This document shows positions 1 to 9,629 of a DNA stretch of 64,000 bases, piece after piece (positions within the stretch are counted from its first letter, which is position 1; every line of letters begins with the position of its first letter). The notes below the pieces were generated by a model. It ran no database searches. It saw only the letters and a list, made by a program, of their open reading frames with translations, and was not told where the DNA came from. The position numbers and the translations under genes are program-made. Origin of the DNA: Adhaeribacter terrigena (GTDB lineage Bacteria; Bacteroidota; Bacteroidia; Cytophagales; Hymenobacteraceae); the NCBI RefSeq assembly GCF_016623615.1, contig NZ_JAEHFX010000007.1:186001-250000 (forward strand). The letters run 5' to 3'.

Positions 1-315
1 ACGAATCAGCCATTCAGCTCTACCTTAGAATTAAATTTGCTTTTTGGACTCTGGACTTTTTTAACAATTTATTCAGAACCACAAAAAGTATTTATTAAGG
101 GAGCGGGCAAAATAGGCAGTTACGTAAAGGTGAGCATTATTTTTACAGTAGGTCAAATCGGTTTAACCATTGCTTTAATTAATTATCTAAACCTTGGATT
201 AAACTCAATTCTCATCGTGAACATTATTGTTCAATTTGGATATCTTTTATTTTTTGAGAGGGTAAAAAATTCAACGATAATGAAATTAAATCAGTCAAAG
301 ACAAGTGAATTTTAA
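1..315 (+). CDS. C-terminal end of a polysaccharide flippase (Wzx-like), 5' truncated
   Basis: The frame is open from base 1, so the gene starts upstream of the window; only about 104 residues remain. They form two or three hydrophobic stretches (around FGLWTFLTIY, VSIIFTVGQIGLTIALI and ILIVNIIVQFGYLLFF) ending in a short charged tail, as in the last helices of O-antigen or oligosaccharide flippases of the MATE/MVF group. Its last 11 bases overlap the GTG start of the polymerase-like gene, so the two are probably translationally coupled. Very AT-rich like the next four genes. The flippase call rests mainly on context; another membrane protein of the locus is possible. Confidence 0.55.
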   Translation, partial: TNQPFSSTLELNLLFGLWTFLTIYSEPQKVFIKGAGKIGSYVKVSIIFTVGQIGLTIALINYLNLGLNSILIVNIIVQFGYLLFFERVKNSTIMKLNQSKTSEF

Positions 316-1600
316 GATAAATTATTTCTTTCTGGTTTTGTATATAGTTTCATTTCAGAATGTACTATTTGAATTTGTACCTTTTTTTAAACAGTTAAAT
401 TCTTATACAACCCTCTTTGTTGATTTTGCTTTAATGTACTTAGGTATAAGTTCATTCAAATGGGCAAATAAAACCTTCAACTTCTTGCTTCTTCTATTAA
501 TTATTTTTTCAACTCTAAATTTTATTTTTGGTCCTAAGATCCTACTTATTAGCCATATAAACGGTTTAAGGGAAATAAGTAATATCTTTTTTCTGAGTGC
601 TTTTCTAAACTTTATCTATAAATCTAATTACCAGTTTGAATTTAATGTAAAATTTAAGCGATTTGTAATCCTGTTTCTAATACTACAACTACCAATTTCT
701 TTTTTGCAATTTAAAGAATTTAGTGCTGGCGATCATGTAGGAGGTACACTGGGAACTGGAAGCAGCGGAATACTTACCTTAACAATTTTGATTTTAATTT
801 ACTACCTGGTAGTATTAAAATCTAATAATAAAAAGCATGAGAGAAAGATTCTATATTTTTTCTCTTTTACCCCCTTTCTTATTCCATTAATATTAAATGA
901 AACAAAAATATCTTTCATCTTAATCCCTATATTAATATTAACTTTAATTAACCCTGCACAAATAAAGTCATTAGTTGGAGCGATATCCGTCGGAACACTA
1001 CTCATTGTTCTATTAATTAATAACTATTCTGACCAAGGGAAAAAATACAGCAATCCAATAAAAGAAATTTTTAATGAAGACTTTCTTGAAAGCTATCTTT
1101 TAAGTAAAGATGATAAATACGAAGATATACCCAGGTTTACTAAAATAGCATTAAGTATTAATATTTTATCAGATGATTACTTAAGCTTATTTTTCGGCAA
1201 AGAATACGGCGCTTTTAAAGGAGGGACAACATTAGAAAAATCTGAGTTTGCTTTTAGCTATGAATGGCTATTGCGAGGATCCAGACCATTTCTTTTTAAC
1301 TTAATAATAATGGGTGGGGTTACTTTAGTCGTTACATTTATTGCCTTAATGTGTTGGATATTTTTTTCTAAAAAAAACCAAAGCTACAAATCAGGTAACG
1401 TTGGGTTCCTAACCTTCTTATTTGGCATTTTATTGCTCATCCTATTTTATAATGATAGCCTTAGAAATCCGGCTTTTCTAATGATATTTTTTAATCTTAT
1501 TTACTTTGGGAAATATTTCCCTCAAATAGAATCAAATAAGATCCAATATTTAGCAAGTACAAATTACCCAGAAACTCCGATGCAAGAGTTGATAGCTTAA
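305..1600 (+). CDS. O-antigen polymerase/ligase-like membrane protein (Wzy-like)
   Basis: A 431-residue protein with roughly ten hydrophobic helices and a large loop between the halves (about residues 245-310), the usual shape of Wzy polymerases and WaaL ligases. These families are poorly conserved, so the call rests on topology and on its place between a flippase end and glycosyltransferases. The start is GTG at 305, inside the end of the previous gene. Base composition is very AT-rich, typical of the strain-variable heart of polysaccharide loci. The predicted role is joining repeat units on the periplasmic face of the inner membrane. No catalytic residue can be assigned by eye. Confidence 0.7.
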   Translation: MNFKINYFFLVLYIVSFQNVLFEFVPFFKQLNSYTTLFVDFALMYLGISSFKWANKTFNFLLLLLIIFSTLNFIFGPKILLISHINGLREISNIFFLSAFLNFIYKSNYQFEFNVKFKRFVILFLILQLPISFLQFKEFSAGDHVGGTLGTGSSGILTLTILILIYYLVVLKSNNKKHERKILYFFSFTPFLIPLILNETKISFILIPILILTLINPAQIKSLVGAISVGTLLIVLLINNYSDQGKKYSNPIKEIFNEDFLESYLLSKDDKYEDIPRFTKIALSINILSDDYLSLFFGKEYGAFKGGTTLEKSEFAFSYEWLLRGSRPFLFNLIIMGGVTLVVTFIALMCWIFFSKKNQSYKSGNVGFLTFLFGILLLILFYNDSLRNPAFLMIFFNLIYFGKYFPQIESNKIQYLASTNYPETPMQELIA

Positions 1601-1658
1601 TTATTTTTATAAACACATACATATTTAAACTACACTTGATACTTTCCATATTAAAAAC

Positions 1659-2750
1659 ATGCCTACTTCAATAAAGCCTAACTTATTTATTTGTACTTCC
1701 AATCAGTTTGGTTACTTAACGGACACTTATAAATATTGCGAATATGGCCGGCATCATTTTAATATAACTTATCTCTGCTGGGATTATAATCTTCCTAAAA
1801 TTGAGCTAAATAATGTATCAATTATATATATTAATAGGAATGGCAACCTGTTTACAAGAAATTTTCGTCTCCTTCAGGCTATATATGATTTTATCAATAA
1901 GAATAATTTTAAATATAATTTTATAGTTTATATAAGAGGAATATCAATTGTAAAACTTTTACTTCCTACTTCATCAATAATCTTAGATATCAGAACCGCC
2001 TCAGTTCACACAAAAAAATCAAAGAGAATTATTTACAATTCATTCCTTAGAATTGAATCAATATTTTTTAAAAGAATATCGGTTATTAGTGAAGGTGTTG
2101 CAAACTCACTAAGGTTAAAAAAATTCCAAGTTCTTCCGTTAGGGGGCGACAATTTTAAGCCAATATCTTCAAGGAATTTAATACTTACATTTATTTATGT
2201 AGGAACTTTAGCGGGAAGAGACATAATAACTTTTGTTAAAGCGTTTTATCAATTTTGCTTAAATAATTCTGATCAGCATTTTGTTCTAAAAATTATTGGT
2301 GATAGCCCTAACAATGAGCTTGAGGAATTGCAAGATTTTGTCAATCAAAATCAAATCTTGAATATCGAATTATTAGGCAGAGTTAACCAAAAAGATTTAC
2401 ACAAACAATTTTTAAATGCAAATATTGGGGTTAGCTATATTCCTATAAAACCCTGGTATGAATTTCAACCCCCAACAAAAACATTCGAATATTTAGTTTC
2501 AGGATTACCAGTAATTGCAACTTCTACTTTTGAGAACAAAAAAATCATTCGAGAAAACAACGGGGTTCTAATCGATGACAATTTTGACTCTATCATCAAT
2601 GGTTTAGAAGCCATTAAAAATAAGTTTTATTCTGGTGGCTACGATGAGAATTTAATTAAAAGTGAAAGTGAAAAATTTTCCTGGAAGTTCATTGTAGAGA
2701 ATTTTTTAAAATCTGTTCTTGAAAACGGTACATTCCCAAAATCAACTTAA
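1659..2750 (+). CDS. Glycosyltransferase, family 4-like
   Basis: A 363-residue cytoplasmic GT-B type transferase. The C-terminal half shows the usual GT4 order: a strand with FIYVGTLAG, then IIGDSP, then LLGRVNQKDLHKQF, and the donor-binding segment PPTKTFEYLVSGLPVIATS, with the conserved Glu of the EX7E region replaced in part by KTFEY. It should add one sugar to the lipid-linked repeat unit; donor and acceptor cannot be read from sequence. It follows the polymerase-like gene after 58 bases and precedes a second GT4 gene by 10 bases, so the genes are probably cotranscribed. AT-rich like its neighbours. Confidence 0.85.
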   Translation: MPTSIKPNLFICTSNQFGYLTDTYKYCEYGRHHFNITYLCWDYNLPKIELNNVSIIYINRNGNLFTRNFRLLQAIYDFINKNNFKYNFIVYIRGISIVKLLLPTSSIILDIRTASVHTKKSKRIIYNSFLRIESIFFKRISVISEGVANSLRLKKFQVLPLGGDNFKPISSRNLILTFIYVGTLAGRDIITFVKAFYQFCLNNSDQHFVLKIIGDSPNNELEELQDFVNQNQILNIELLGRVNQKDLHKQFLNANIGVSYIPIKPWYEFQPPTKTFEYLVSGLPVIATSTFENKKIIRENNGVLIDDNFDSIINGLEAIKNKFYSGGYDENLIKSESEKFSWKFIVENFLKSVLENGTFPKST

Positions 2751-2760
2751 GTAATTAATA

Positions 2761-3714
2761 ATGAAGGTGCTATTTATCACTAATATGTATCCAACCTCAG
2801 ATTATATCTATAACGGCATACATGTAAAAGAGCAAACCGATTACTTAACCAGCAAATATAATTTAGATAGCCAGATCTATTTTATCAATGGAAGGCAATC
2901 AGCAATCAACTATTTGAAAAGTATATTTTCATTGAATTTATTTATAAATAAAAATAAATTTGATGTTATTCACATTCATTTTGGACTAACTGGTTTATTC
3001 CTGCTATTTAACCCATTCATCTATATTCCTACAGTTCTGACTATTCATGGAAGTGACATAAGTTCATCTAAACTATTCGGTTTATTACCTATAATTACTA
3101 AAATGGTAACAAAAAGAGTAAATAAGGTAATCATCTTAAACGAAAACATGTACAGCCTATTATCTAAGTATAATTATAAACTTATCCAGATTCCTTGTGG
3201 TATAAATATTAAACAATTCAATATTAAAAGGGCCAATAACCCTATTTCTTTTACCATTGGTTTTCCTGGTGATAAAAGACGCCCGGAAAAGAACTTTTCA
3301 CTATTTGAAAAAATAGTAAAGGAGTTAAGAAATACACATACTAATATAGAGATAATTGAATTTCACAATTTCACTAGACAAGAAGTTATTGATAATTTAA
3401 GTAAGCTTGATTGTTTATTAATGACATCATTTAGAGAGGGCTCTCCTCAGATAGTAAAAGAAGCAATGGCGGCAGGGGTACCTATAATTTCAACGAAAGT
3501 TGGAGATGTAGAAAAACTTTTAGAAAATGTTGAAAATTGTTCTGTAATCAATAATTTCGATCACACTGAATTTCTAGAAGAGTTATTAAAATTATACGCA
3601 TTAGATTATAATGAAAGAATTACAAATGGTTATTTAAAACTAGAAAGTTTATCACTTGACCAAGATTCTGTTACAGAAGCTATTTACAGTTTATATCAAA
3701 CCATAAATAAGTAA
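2761..3714 (+). CDS. Glycosyltransferase, family 4
   Basis: A 317-residue GT-B transferase. The N-terminus MKVLFITNMYPTSDYIYNG and the IHIHFGLTG and LTIHGSD segments are typical of GT4 acceptor domains. The C-terminal domain has MTSFREGSPQIVKEAMAAGV followed by PIISTKVGD, the EX7E donor-binding motif, with Glu in EGSPQ and KEAMA. It builds the same repeat unit as its neighbour. It lies 10 bases after the upstream transferase and 4 bases before the acyltransferase, so it is part of one operon. Specificity is unknown. Confidence 0.87.
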   Translation: MKVLFITNMYPTSDYIYNGIHVKEQTDYLTSKYNLDSQIYFINGRQSAINYLKSIFSLNLFINKNKFDVIHIHFGLTGLFLLFNPFIYIPTVLTIHGSDISSSKLFGLLPIITKMVTKRVNKVIILNENMYSLLSKYNYKLIQIPCGINIKQFNIKRANNPISFTIGFPGDKRRPEKNFSLFEKIVKELRNTHTNIEIIEFHNFTRQEVIDNLSKLDCLLMTSFREGSPQIVKEAMAAGVPIISTKVGDVEKLLENVENCSVINNFDHTEFLEELLKLYALDYNERITNGYLKLESLSLDQDSVTEAIYSLYQTINK

Positions 3715-3718
3715 AAGT

Positions 3719-4246
3719 TTGAAAAAAAAAATAAGTTTGGTCATTTATTTCCTCATTGCCTATAATCTTCCATCCAGTTATTTTCCGTTAGGCAAATATT
3801 TCAATATTCTGAGAGTATATTTATTAAAGAATGTAATCTCCAACTTAGGGAATAATAATAAAATCCAAAAACATGTGCGATTTGGAGATGGTCAACATAT
3901 TGATATTGGTTCCTTCTGCCAAATAAACGAGAATGTTTACATCCAGAGAGCTAAAATTGGTGACTATGTGATGATAGCTCCTAATGTTTCAATACTTGGC
4001 TCATCTCATAATTTTGAACGGATTGATATTCCAATGGTAAACCAAGGTGAAACCGAGCGGCTAACCCCAATAATTAGCAATGATGTTTGGATAGGCAGAA
4101 ATGCTATCATTATGCCTGGAATCAAGATCGGAGAAGGAAGTATAATTGGCGCTGGTGCAGTGGTAACTAAAGATGTAGAACCTTATTCAATAGTAGGTGG
4201 AGTTCCAGCAAAATTTATTAGGTCACGATTAATTTCCAGAAGTTAA
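3719..4246 (+). CDS. Hexapeptide-repeat acyltransferase (LbH family)
   Basis: A 175-residue protein with a left-handed beta-helix: repeats IDIGSFCQI, ENVYIQRAKIGDYVMIAPNV, then WIGRNAIIMPGIKIGEGSII, GAGAVVTKDV and PYSIVGGVPAKFIRS, the ending seen in sugar O-acetyltransferases of the NodL/Maa/WbbJ type. It probably O-acetylates a sugar of the repeat unit with acetyl-CoA. The likely start is TTG at 3719, only 4 bases after the previous stop; the next in-frame Met would cut into the protein. The N-terminal 30 residues are hydrophobic and may touch the membrane. It is the last gene of the AT-rich block. Confidence 0.85.
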   Translation: MKKKISLVIYFLIAYNLPSSYFPLGKYFNILRVYLLKNVISNLGNNNKIQKHVRFGDGQHIDIGSFCQINENVYIQRAKIGDYVMIAPNVSILGSSHNFERIDIPMVNQGETERLTPIISNDVWIGRNAIIMPGIKIGEGSIIGAGAVVTKDVEPYSIVGGVPAKFIRSRLISRS

Positions 4247-4255
4247 TTTTCATTG

Positions 4256-5029
4256 ATGAAGACAAAAAGAATTAGTATCTGCAATATACCGGTAGATGCA
4301 TTAACCATGCAGCAAACCCTGGAAATTATTGATACCGCCATAACCAATAATAAACCGGTGCATCATGTGGTTGTGAATGCAGCTAAACTGGTAAATGCCC
4401 AGAAAGATGCCAAATTGAAGGAATCTATCGTTAATTGCGATATTATTAATGCCGATGGCCAGGCCATTGTCTGGGCTTCGAGAATATTGAACAATGCCTT
4501 GCCCGAACGGGTTGCCGGGATAGACCTGATGGAGAATCTGGTTGCTATGGCAGCTGGAAAAGGCCGAAGAATCTTTTTCCTGGGTGCAAAGGAAGAAATA
4601 GTAAAAAAGGTTGTTGAAAAATACACAGCTACCTATGGAAGCTCCATTATTGGCGGGTACAGAAACGGCTATTTTAAAAAGGAAGATGAATCTGAAATAG
4701 CCAAGCAAATCGCTGCTTCCAAGTCAGACATCCTTTTTGTAGCAATCAGCTCTCCTAAAAAAGAAATTTTTCTGGATACTTATAAAGCTGAAATCAATAT
4801 GCCTTTTATTATGGGGGTTGGAGGCAGTTTCGACGTGGTATCCGGACTTGTGAAGCGTGCACCCTTATGGATGCAGAAATCAGGTTTGGAATGGTTTTAC
4901 AGAACCTTGCAGGAACCAGGACGGATGTGGAAACGGTATTTATTTACCAATACCGAATTTCTGTATTTATTGATGAAAGCGAAAACGAAGCAATTACTCG
5001 TAAAACAACCGGAAACGATAGAAGCATAA
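4256..5029 (+). CDS. WecG/TagA/CpsF-family glycosyltransferase
   Basis: A 257-residue GT26 enzyme, usually transferring N-acetylmannosamine, its uronic acid or a related sugar onto a polyprenyl-PP-linked acceptor. Recognisable segments: VVNAAKLVNAQKD, the core IINADGQAIVWASR, VAGIDLMENL, RRIFFLGAKEE, FVAISSPKKEIF and MGVGGSFDVVSG, with the terminal RAPLWMQKSGLEWFYR that is diagnostic of the family. A TTG codon three bases upstream is also in frame, but ATG at 4256 is preferred. The base composition is clearly richer in G+C than the five genes before it. Pairing with the downstream UDP-GlcNAc 2-epimerase fits a ManNAc-type sugar. Confidence 0.92.
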   Translation: MKTKRISICNIPVDALTMQQTLEIIDTAITNNKPVHHVVVNAAKLVNAQKDAKLKESIVNCDIINADGQAIVWASRILNNALPERVAGIDLMENLVAMAAGKGRRIFFLGAKEEIVKKVVEKYTATYGSSIIGGYRNGYFKKEDESEIAKQIAASKSDILFVAISSPKKEIFLDTYKAEINMPFIMGVGGSFDVVSGLVKRAPLWMQKSGLEWFYRTLQEPGRMWKRYLFTNTEFLYLLMKAKTKQLLVKQPETIEA

Positions 5030-5089
5030 TTACATTCTTTTTCATTCCGGATTCCTTAAATTGATTTCCCTATTGTAAGAACTTATCAA

Positions 5090-6196
5090 ATGAAGATTAC
5101 TATCATAGCTGGCGCCAGACCTAATTTCATGAAAATAGCGCCCATCATTGAAGCCATCGCGACGGCATCTGAACAAGGTGCAGAAATCAACTATCGGCTG
5201 GTGCATACGGGGCAGCATTACGATAAAAAAATGAGCCAGGATTTCTTCGAACAATTGGGAATTCCGGAGCCTCATGCAAACCTGGAGGCCGGAGGCGGTA
5301 CTCAGGCTGAGCAAACGGCAAACATTATGGTGCGTTTTGAGCAAGAACTTTTGGCTAATCCGGCCGATCTGGTGCTGGTAGTTGGAGATGTTACATCTAC
5401 GATGGCCTGCTCGATAGTAGCAAAAAAATTAAACACGAAAGTTGCTCATGTAGAAGCAGGCATTCGTTCCGGCGATATGACCATGCCAGAAGAAATAAAC
5501 CGGATTGTAACAGATTCGATAACAGACTATTTCTTTACTACTTCCGAAGTGGCTAATAATAACCTGCGAAATAGCGGGATTAATGAGGATCGAATCTTTT
5601 TCGTGGGAAATACAATGATTGATACCTTACTGAAGCAGATGCCGAACTTTAAACAACCAGAAATCTGGAAACGGGCATCACTTGAGCAAGGTCAATATTT
5701 TGTTCTTACCCTTCATCGTCCTGCCAATGTAGATCAGGATCAGCAATTAAAAGTTTTGCTCCAGGAAATAGTAAATTTAAGCCAGGGATTGCCCATAGTT
5801 TTTCCGGTACATCCCCGAACTGCTACAATGTTATCGAAAATTGGGGTTGAAGCGCCTAATTTACATCTGATCGAGCCTCTGAGTTATTTGGAGTTTAACT
5901 ATCTGGTTCAAAAAGCCAAAGCCGTAGTTACAGATTCGGGAGGAATAACGGAAGAAACAACGGTAATGGGCATACCATGTTTAACCTTACGCGAAAGTAC
6001 CGAAAGACCAGAGACCTGCACAATTGGAACAAATGAACTTTTAGGCACCGACCCGAATGCACTTCAGCCAGCAATGGAAAAATTATTTAGTGGCAACTGG
6101 AAAAAAGGGCAGATCCCGGAATTATGGGACGGGAAAACATCCCAAAGATTAATTAAACACCTGTTGAATTTAATCGAACCCGAGCTGGTTGCGTAA
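5090..6196 (+). CDS. wecB: UDP-N-acetylglucosamine 2-epimerase (non-hydrolysing)
   Basis: A 368-residue enzyme converting UDP-GlcNAc to UDP-ManNAc in the cytoplasm. Family signatures: the start KITIIAGARPNFMKIAPI, HTGQHYDKKMS, VVGDVTSTMA, HVEAGIRSGDMTMPEEINR, FVLTLHRPANVD, FPVHPRT and VTDSGGITEETTVMGIPCLT followed by LRESTERPET. Length and motif order are normal. It lies 60 bases after the WecG-type gene and supplies a precursor for this polysaccharide. Confidence 0.96.
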   Translation: MKITIIAGARPNFMKIAPIIEAIATASEQGAEINYRLVHTGQHYDKKMSQDFFEQLGIPEPHANLEAGGGTQAEQTANIMVRFEQELLANPADLVLVVGDVTSTMACSIVAKKLNTKVAHVEAGIRSGDMTMPEEINRIVTDSITDYFFTTSEVANNNLRNSGINEDRIFFVGNTMIDTLLKQMPNFKQPEIWKRASLEQGQYFVLTLHRPANVDQDQQLKVLLQEIVNLSQGLPIVFPVHPRTATMLSKIGVEAPNLHLIEPLSYLEFNYLVQKAKAVVTDSGGITEETTVMGIPCLTLRESTERPETCTIGTNELLGTDPNALQPAMEKLFSGNWKKGQIPELWDGKTSQRLIKHLLNLIEPELVA

Positions 6197-6560
6197 TTTT
6201 TTATACATTCCAGCCCTTTCCTATCCCAAAGAAAGTAATATTTTAATCTGATCAATCTGAATTCATTCTATCCTAAAATAAATTGCTGCTCTAAAATAGA
6301 CCTGTAAATATAAACAAGCCTTAAAGAATATAATGTTCATTTTAATATGAAGGGTAAAGCTTCCTTTTGTTGACTTTTCTATTAATTAATAAAATAAAAA
6401 AGGGTAATATCTATTGTTTTCATTTATCTTTGCAGGCTTCATATTGATTCAGGGTTGTTATATCTCTCCGCTACAAAGACCTTATTATGAAAGCATAACA
6501 ACTTGGCTGGAAGACTTGGTTGTTTGGATCATCAGCTTTTATTATAGTATTCGTACTTAA
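6197..6560 (+). promoter_or_regulatory. Intergenic leader with candidate promoter for the sugar transferase
   Basis: A 364-base gap with no convincing ORF. TATCTTTG at 6425-6432 matches the Bacteroidota -7 consensus TAnnTTTG exactly, but no TTG lies at the ideal distance upstream. The predicted 5' leader, about 120 bases, holds an inverted repeat GTTGTTAT (6454-6461) / ATAACAAC (6495-6502) with a long loop. The gap suggests that the initiating sugar transferase is transcribed separately from the genes upstream. Confidence 0.5.
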
Positions 6561-7955
6561 ATGACTATCCGATATACTGCATTCTCGAAGGCTTTAAACC
6601 TGTTCACAGATTTTTTTCTGCTGAACCTTAGCCTGTATACATGCTTTGTAATTCAAAACCCGGATAAGCTTTGGGAAAACGTATCGGAAAATTACCATGT
6701 CCGATTTCTGCTGGTAAACATCATGTGGTTTATCAGTGCTACACTCAATAACCTGTATGAAGATATTTTCAAGCGTGACAGTATACCTACCATAAAACTT
6801 TCGATCCAGTCACTGGTCCTTTTTATTTTCCTTGTAATTGTACAACGGATAGCCCTACCCTATGAAAGATTTCCGGCGACTTTACTAGTTGCTTTTTTCA
6901 TTTTATTCAGTACCCTGGTTCTGGGCTGGAAAACGGTATTCCTTTTGATCCGGAAACCCAGACGCTGGTCGTTGGTGAAATTCAAGAAAATTGTAATTAT
7001 TGGTGCAGGCAGCCTGGGAGTGGATGTTTACAATTACATTAACAAAAACAGGCAACTCGGTTACGAAGTGGCTGGTTTTTTTGATGACCATATTCCAGCT
7101 ATGCCAAACATTAACCCCATATTGGGAAAGATAAATGAATGCCTGGATTATGTAGAAAAAAATAACATTGCGGAAGTTTATTGTGCGCTTCCCGATATTG
7201 CATACGACAAGGTTTTAGCACTGGTGGAAGAAGCGGATAAACGGTTGATCCGGATTAAACTTGTGCCCGATGTAAAGGATTATTTTAAAAATCATTACAT
7301 GGTAGAGCTTTACGGGCACTTACCTGTACTTACGCCGCGGCGCGAACCATTGGAAGACAAAGCAAACGAAATTATAAAACGAGTCTTCGATATCGCTTTT
7401 TCTTTAGCGGTAACCGTATTTCTGCTTAGCTGGCTCGTGCCTTTAATTGCAATTATTATAAAACTGGATTCTAAAGGCCCGGTATTTTTTAAACAGCTCC
7501 GCTCCGGCAAAGATAATAAACCGTTTTATTGCTTAAAATTCAGAAGCATGGCGGTAAACTTCGATGCTGATAAAAAGCAGGCAACCCGCAATGATTCCCG
7601 GATCACCCGGGTAGGCGCTTTTCTTCGAAAATCCAGTATCGATGAGCTTCCGCAGTTTATTAATGTGCTCTTCGGCGATATGTCGGTGGTAGGGCCTCGA
7701 CCGCATATGCTCAAGCATACAGAAGACTATTCGCAGGTAATAGACAAATACATGGTGCGTCATTTTCTGATTCCAGGCATTACCGGCTGGGCTCAGATCA
7801 ATGGATTGCGGGGAGAAACGGACGAAAATGAATACATGGAAAAGCGGGTTAACGCTGACATCTGGTACCTGGAAAACTGGTCTTTGCTACTAGACCTGAA
7901 AATTATTGTACTTACCGCCTGGCAGACGGTCCGGGGAAATGAAAAGGCTTTTTAA
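6561..7955 (+). CDS. Undecaprenyl-phosphate sugar phosphotransferase (WcaJ/WbaP type)
   Basis: A 464-residue inner-membrane enzyme starting the lipid-linked repeat unit. The N-terminal part has four hydrophobic helices (about residues 10-135). A nucleotide-binding-like domain follows ([19 protein letters not shown]). A fifth helix (about 280-305) leads into the C-terminal catalytic domain with [67 protein letters not shown] and [15 protein letters not shown]. This is the usual polyisoprenylphosphate hexose-1-phosphate transferase architecture. The donor (UDP-glucose or UDP-galactose) is not determined by sequence. Confidence 0.93.
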   Translation: MTIRYTAFSKALNLFTDFFLLNLSLYTCFVIQNPDKLWENVSENYHVRFLLVNIMWFISATLNNLYEDIFKRDSIPTIKLSIQSLVLFIFLVIVQRIALPYERFPATLLVAFFILFSTLVLGWKTVFLLIRKPRRWSLVKFKKIVIIGAGSLGVDVYNYINKNRQLGYEVAGFFDDHIPAMPNINPILGKINECLDYVEKNNIAEVYCALPDIAYDKVLALVEEADKRLIRIKLVPDVKDYFKNHYMVELYGHLPVLTPRREPLEDKANEIIKRVFDIAFSLAVTVFLLSWLVPLIAIIIKLDSKGPVFFKQLRSGKDNKPFYCLKFRSMAVNFDADKKQATRNDSRITRVGAFLRKSSIDELPQFINVLFGDMSVVGPRPHMLKHTEDYSQVIDKYMVRHFLIPGITGWAQINGLRGETDENEYMEKRVNADIWYLENWSLLLDLKIIVLTAWQTVRGNEKAF

Positions 7956-8164
7956 TTGCCGGTTTCCATATGAATTACACTGCCGTTTATTTCCGATCCA
8001 TCTCTATAAATAAGTAAGCTTCTTTACAGTTCATCATCCGTTTTTCATGTGAGAAAGCATCCTGACATTGCTTGAAGCTTACAGCAATGTAGCCAGGCTG
8101 AAAACAGGAAACTGTGAGCAATGCTTATTAATTGCAAGAAACAAAACCATTATCCAATTCTGAA

Positions 8165-8192
8165 AAACGCTATAGGTTTAAGGCAAAAAAGT
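8165..8192 (+). repeat. Bipartite 28-bp motif, exact copy
   Basis: AAACGCTA, 13 bases, AAAAAGT. This is the first exact copy in the window; none occurs in the polysaccharide genes upstream. Confidence 0.85.
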
Positions 8193-8206
8193 GCCTTCCT
8201 TTTTTA

Positions 8207-8242
8207 TAACCGGATAATTCATAATAACCGGATAATTCATAA
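8207..8242. repeat. Perfect 18-bp tandem duplication
   Basis: TAACCGGATAATTCATAA occurs at 8207-8224 and again at 8225-8242 with no gap and no mismatch. No function is apparent. Confidence 0.9.
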
Positions 8243-8301
8243 CTGTAGTTTTACAGGTAAAAACCATAGCATTTTACCTTTATTACCGTAAACCTGATCG
8301 C

Positions 8302-8336
8302 AAAAAAAAGATCCGAAACAGGCAGTTTCGGATCTT
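8302..8336 (-). terminator. Intrinsic terminator of the OmpA/SPOR gene
   Basis: AAGATCCGAAAC (8308-8319) and GTTTCGGATCTT (8325-8336) form a 12-bp stem with a 5-base loop, followed on the minus strand by eight T (complement of 8302-8309). It lies just after the stop of the minus-strand gene. Confidence 0.9.
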
Positions 8337-8359
8337 TAATAAGGGGAAGCAAGGTAGTT

Positions 8360-9394
8360 TTAAATAACCGGTTTTATTATTACTACCCTGTTTTGGGCCC
8401 GGCCTTCTTCCGTTTTATTAGAATGCATTGGCTTGCTGGAACCGTAGCCTTTTGTAGTTAACCGCGAAGGTTCAATTCCTTTCGAAACCAAGTAATCTTT
8501 AATCGTATTGGCCCGAAGCTCCGACAACTCCTGATTCCAGTGACTGGGCCCGGTTATATCGGCATGCCCTTCTATTACAAAGGTGTTCTGCTCTTTCTTC
8601 AACAAATCGGCAATGTTATCTAACACCCGCGAAGAACCGGTTTTCAGGGTAGCAGAATTCAGATCGAACTGAATGATCTTACCGTAGGTCTGTAATACTT
8701 TTTCCCGGACCTGCTTTTTAGAAATTGCACCCGCCGAGGCATTTACGTCTTTTACAATGGTGGTAATGCCTTTCTTTTTCAGGTTCGCACTGAAAGCATT
8801 GGCTTGGGCCGGCTTGGTAAAATTACCAGCATAAACCCGGTGCATTTTTTTACCATTCACAATTTCCTCTTCTACAGAAACGGCTGCGCCGGGATCAAGG
8901 GCTTTAATTTTATCGGCCAGGCTTTTGGCATTGGCCTCCGTAGAAAACACCCCTGCCTGTACCGCAAATCGGGCACCGGCTGGTTTAGAAACGAATGATT
9001 CTCCGGCAAAAGCCAACGGCGCATTTCTCTGACCGGCTTCTAAGTTTGTGGTCAGCTCTTTTAATTTAGTTTCCGATTGTGCCAGTGCCACCTGAAGCTG
9101 GTCCTTTTCACTTTGCAGGATTTTAAAATCTGATTGCAAAATATTCAGCAAAGAATCTTTTTTTTCCAGCTCCTTTATATATCCCGACAACTTAATAAGG
9201 TCTTCTTCTTTATAGGTTAATTCGCCCTGAGAATTGCGGGCTTCTAACTTTTTAATGTATTCTGAAAGTTTTATTAATTCCTCATCGGTGTAATTATTTA
9301 CAGCTTTTGTAGGGTCGTTATTTTTTTTCCCCTGCGAATAGCCATAAAATTGGGCACAGAAAAAAAAGATCATTAAAGGAATTATCTTTTTCAT
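8360..9394 (-). CDS. OmpA-family protein with SPOR domain
   Basis: 344 residues. Signal peptide at 1-21 (MKKIIPLMIFFFCAQFYGYS). Residues about 30-120 form a coiled coil containing a near-repeat (ELIKLSEYIKKLEAR then DLIKLSGYIKELEKK). A SPOR domain (about 138-213, FAVQAGVFSTEANAKSLADK) should bind denuded glycan strands. The C-terminal OmpA domain (about 235-344) has IIQFDLNSATLK, VIEGHADITG, LSELRANTIKDYLVSKGI and GYGSSKP, which bind peptidoglycan. No beta-barrel is present, so this is a periplasmic or lipid-free linker protein rather than a porin. Carrying two peptidoglycan-binding modules in one chain is common in Bacteroidota. Confidence 0.92.
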   Translation of the reverse strand: MKKIIPLMIFFFCAQFYGYSQGKKNNDPTKAVNNYTDEELIKLSEYIKKLEARNSQGELTYKEEDLIKLSGYIKELEKKDSLLNILQSDFKILQSEKDQLQVALAQSETKLKELTTNLEAGQRNAPLAFAGESFVSKPAGARFAVQAGVFSTEANAKSLADKIKALDPGAAVSVEEEIVNGKKMHRVYAGNFTKPAQANAFSANLKKKGITTIVKDVNASAGAISKKQVREKVLQTYGKIIQFDLNSATLKTGSSRVLDNIADLLKKEQNTFVIEGHADITGPSHWNQELSELRANTIKDYLVSKGIEPSRLTTKGYGSSKPMHSNKTEEGRAQNRVVIIKPVI

Positions 9395-9629
9395 TTTCTT
9401 GACATGAAGTGATGAAAGTTTATGTAACCGGGTCTTTCTACCCAGGATTAATAAAACACAAATACAAAAGCGGTAGAATTGTATTTGTAAAGCAACAGGG
9501 TTTTAGTAACGGAAAATAAAAAGCGTGGAAAAATGTTTGCCCGCTACTAAAACCACCTGGTAAACACGAAAAAAAACCTAAGAAACTAATAACTTAAAAA
9601 TCAGATTATGGGAATTCCACCCCAGAAGA

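Larger units (their letters stand above)
7956..8301. other. Convergent intergenic region with one motif copy and a tandem repeat
   Basis: This is the bulk of a 404-base gap between two convergent genes, with no ORF of note. It holds one exact copy of the bipartite motif (8165-8192, plus strand) and a perfect tandem duplication of an 18-mer at 8207-8224 and 8225-8242. The terminator for the minus-strand gene follows. Confidence 0.6.

Noticed and set aside
8165-8192. Bipartite motif as a standard promoter
   Set aside because: It does not contain TTG/TAnnTTTG spacing, faces both ways relative to genes and often lies between convergent stops.
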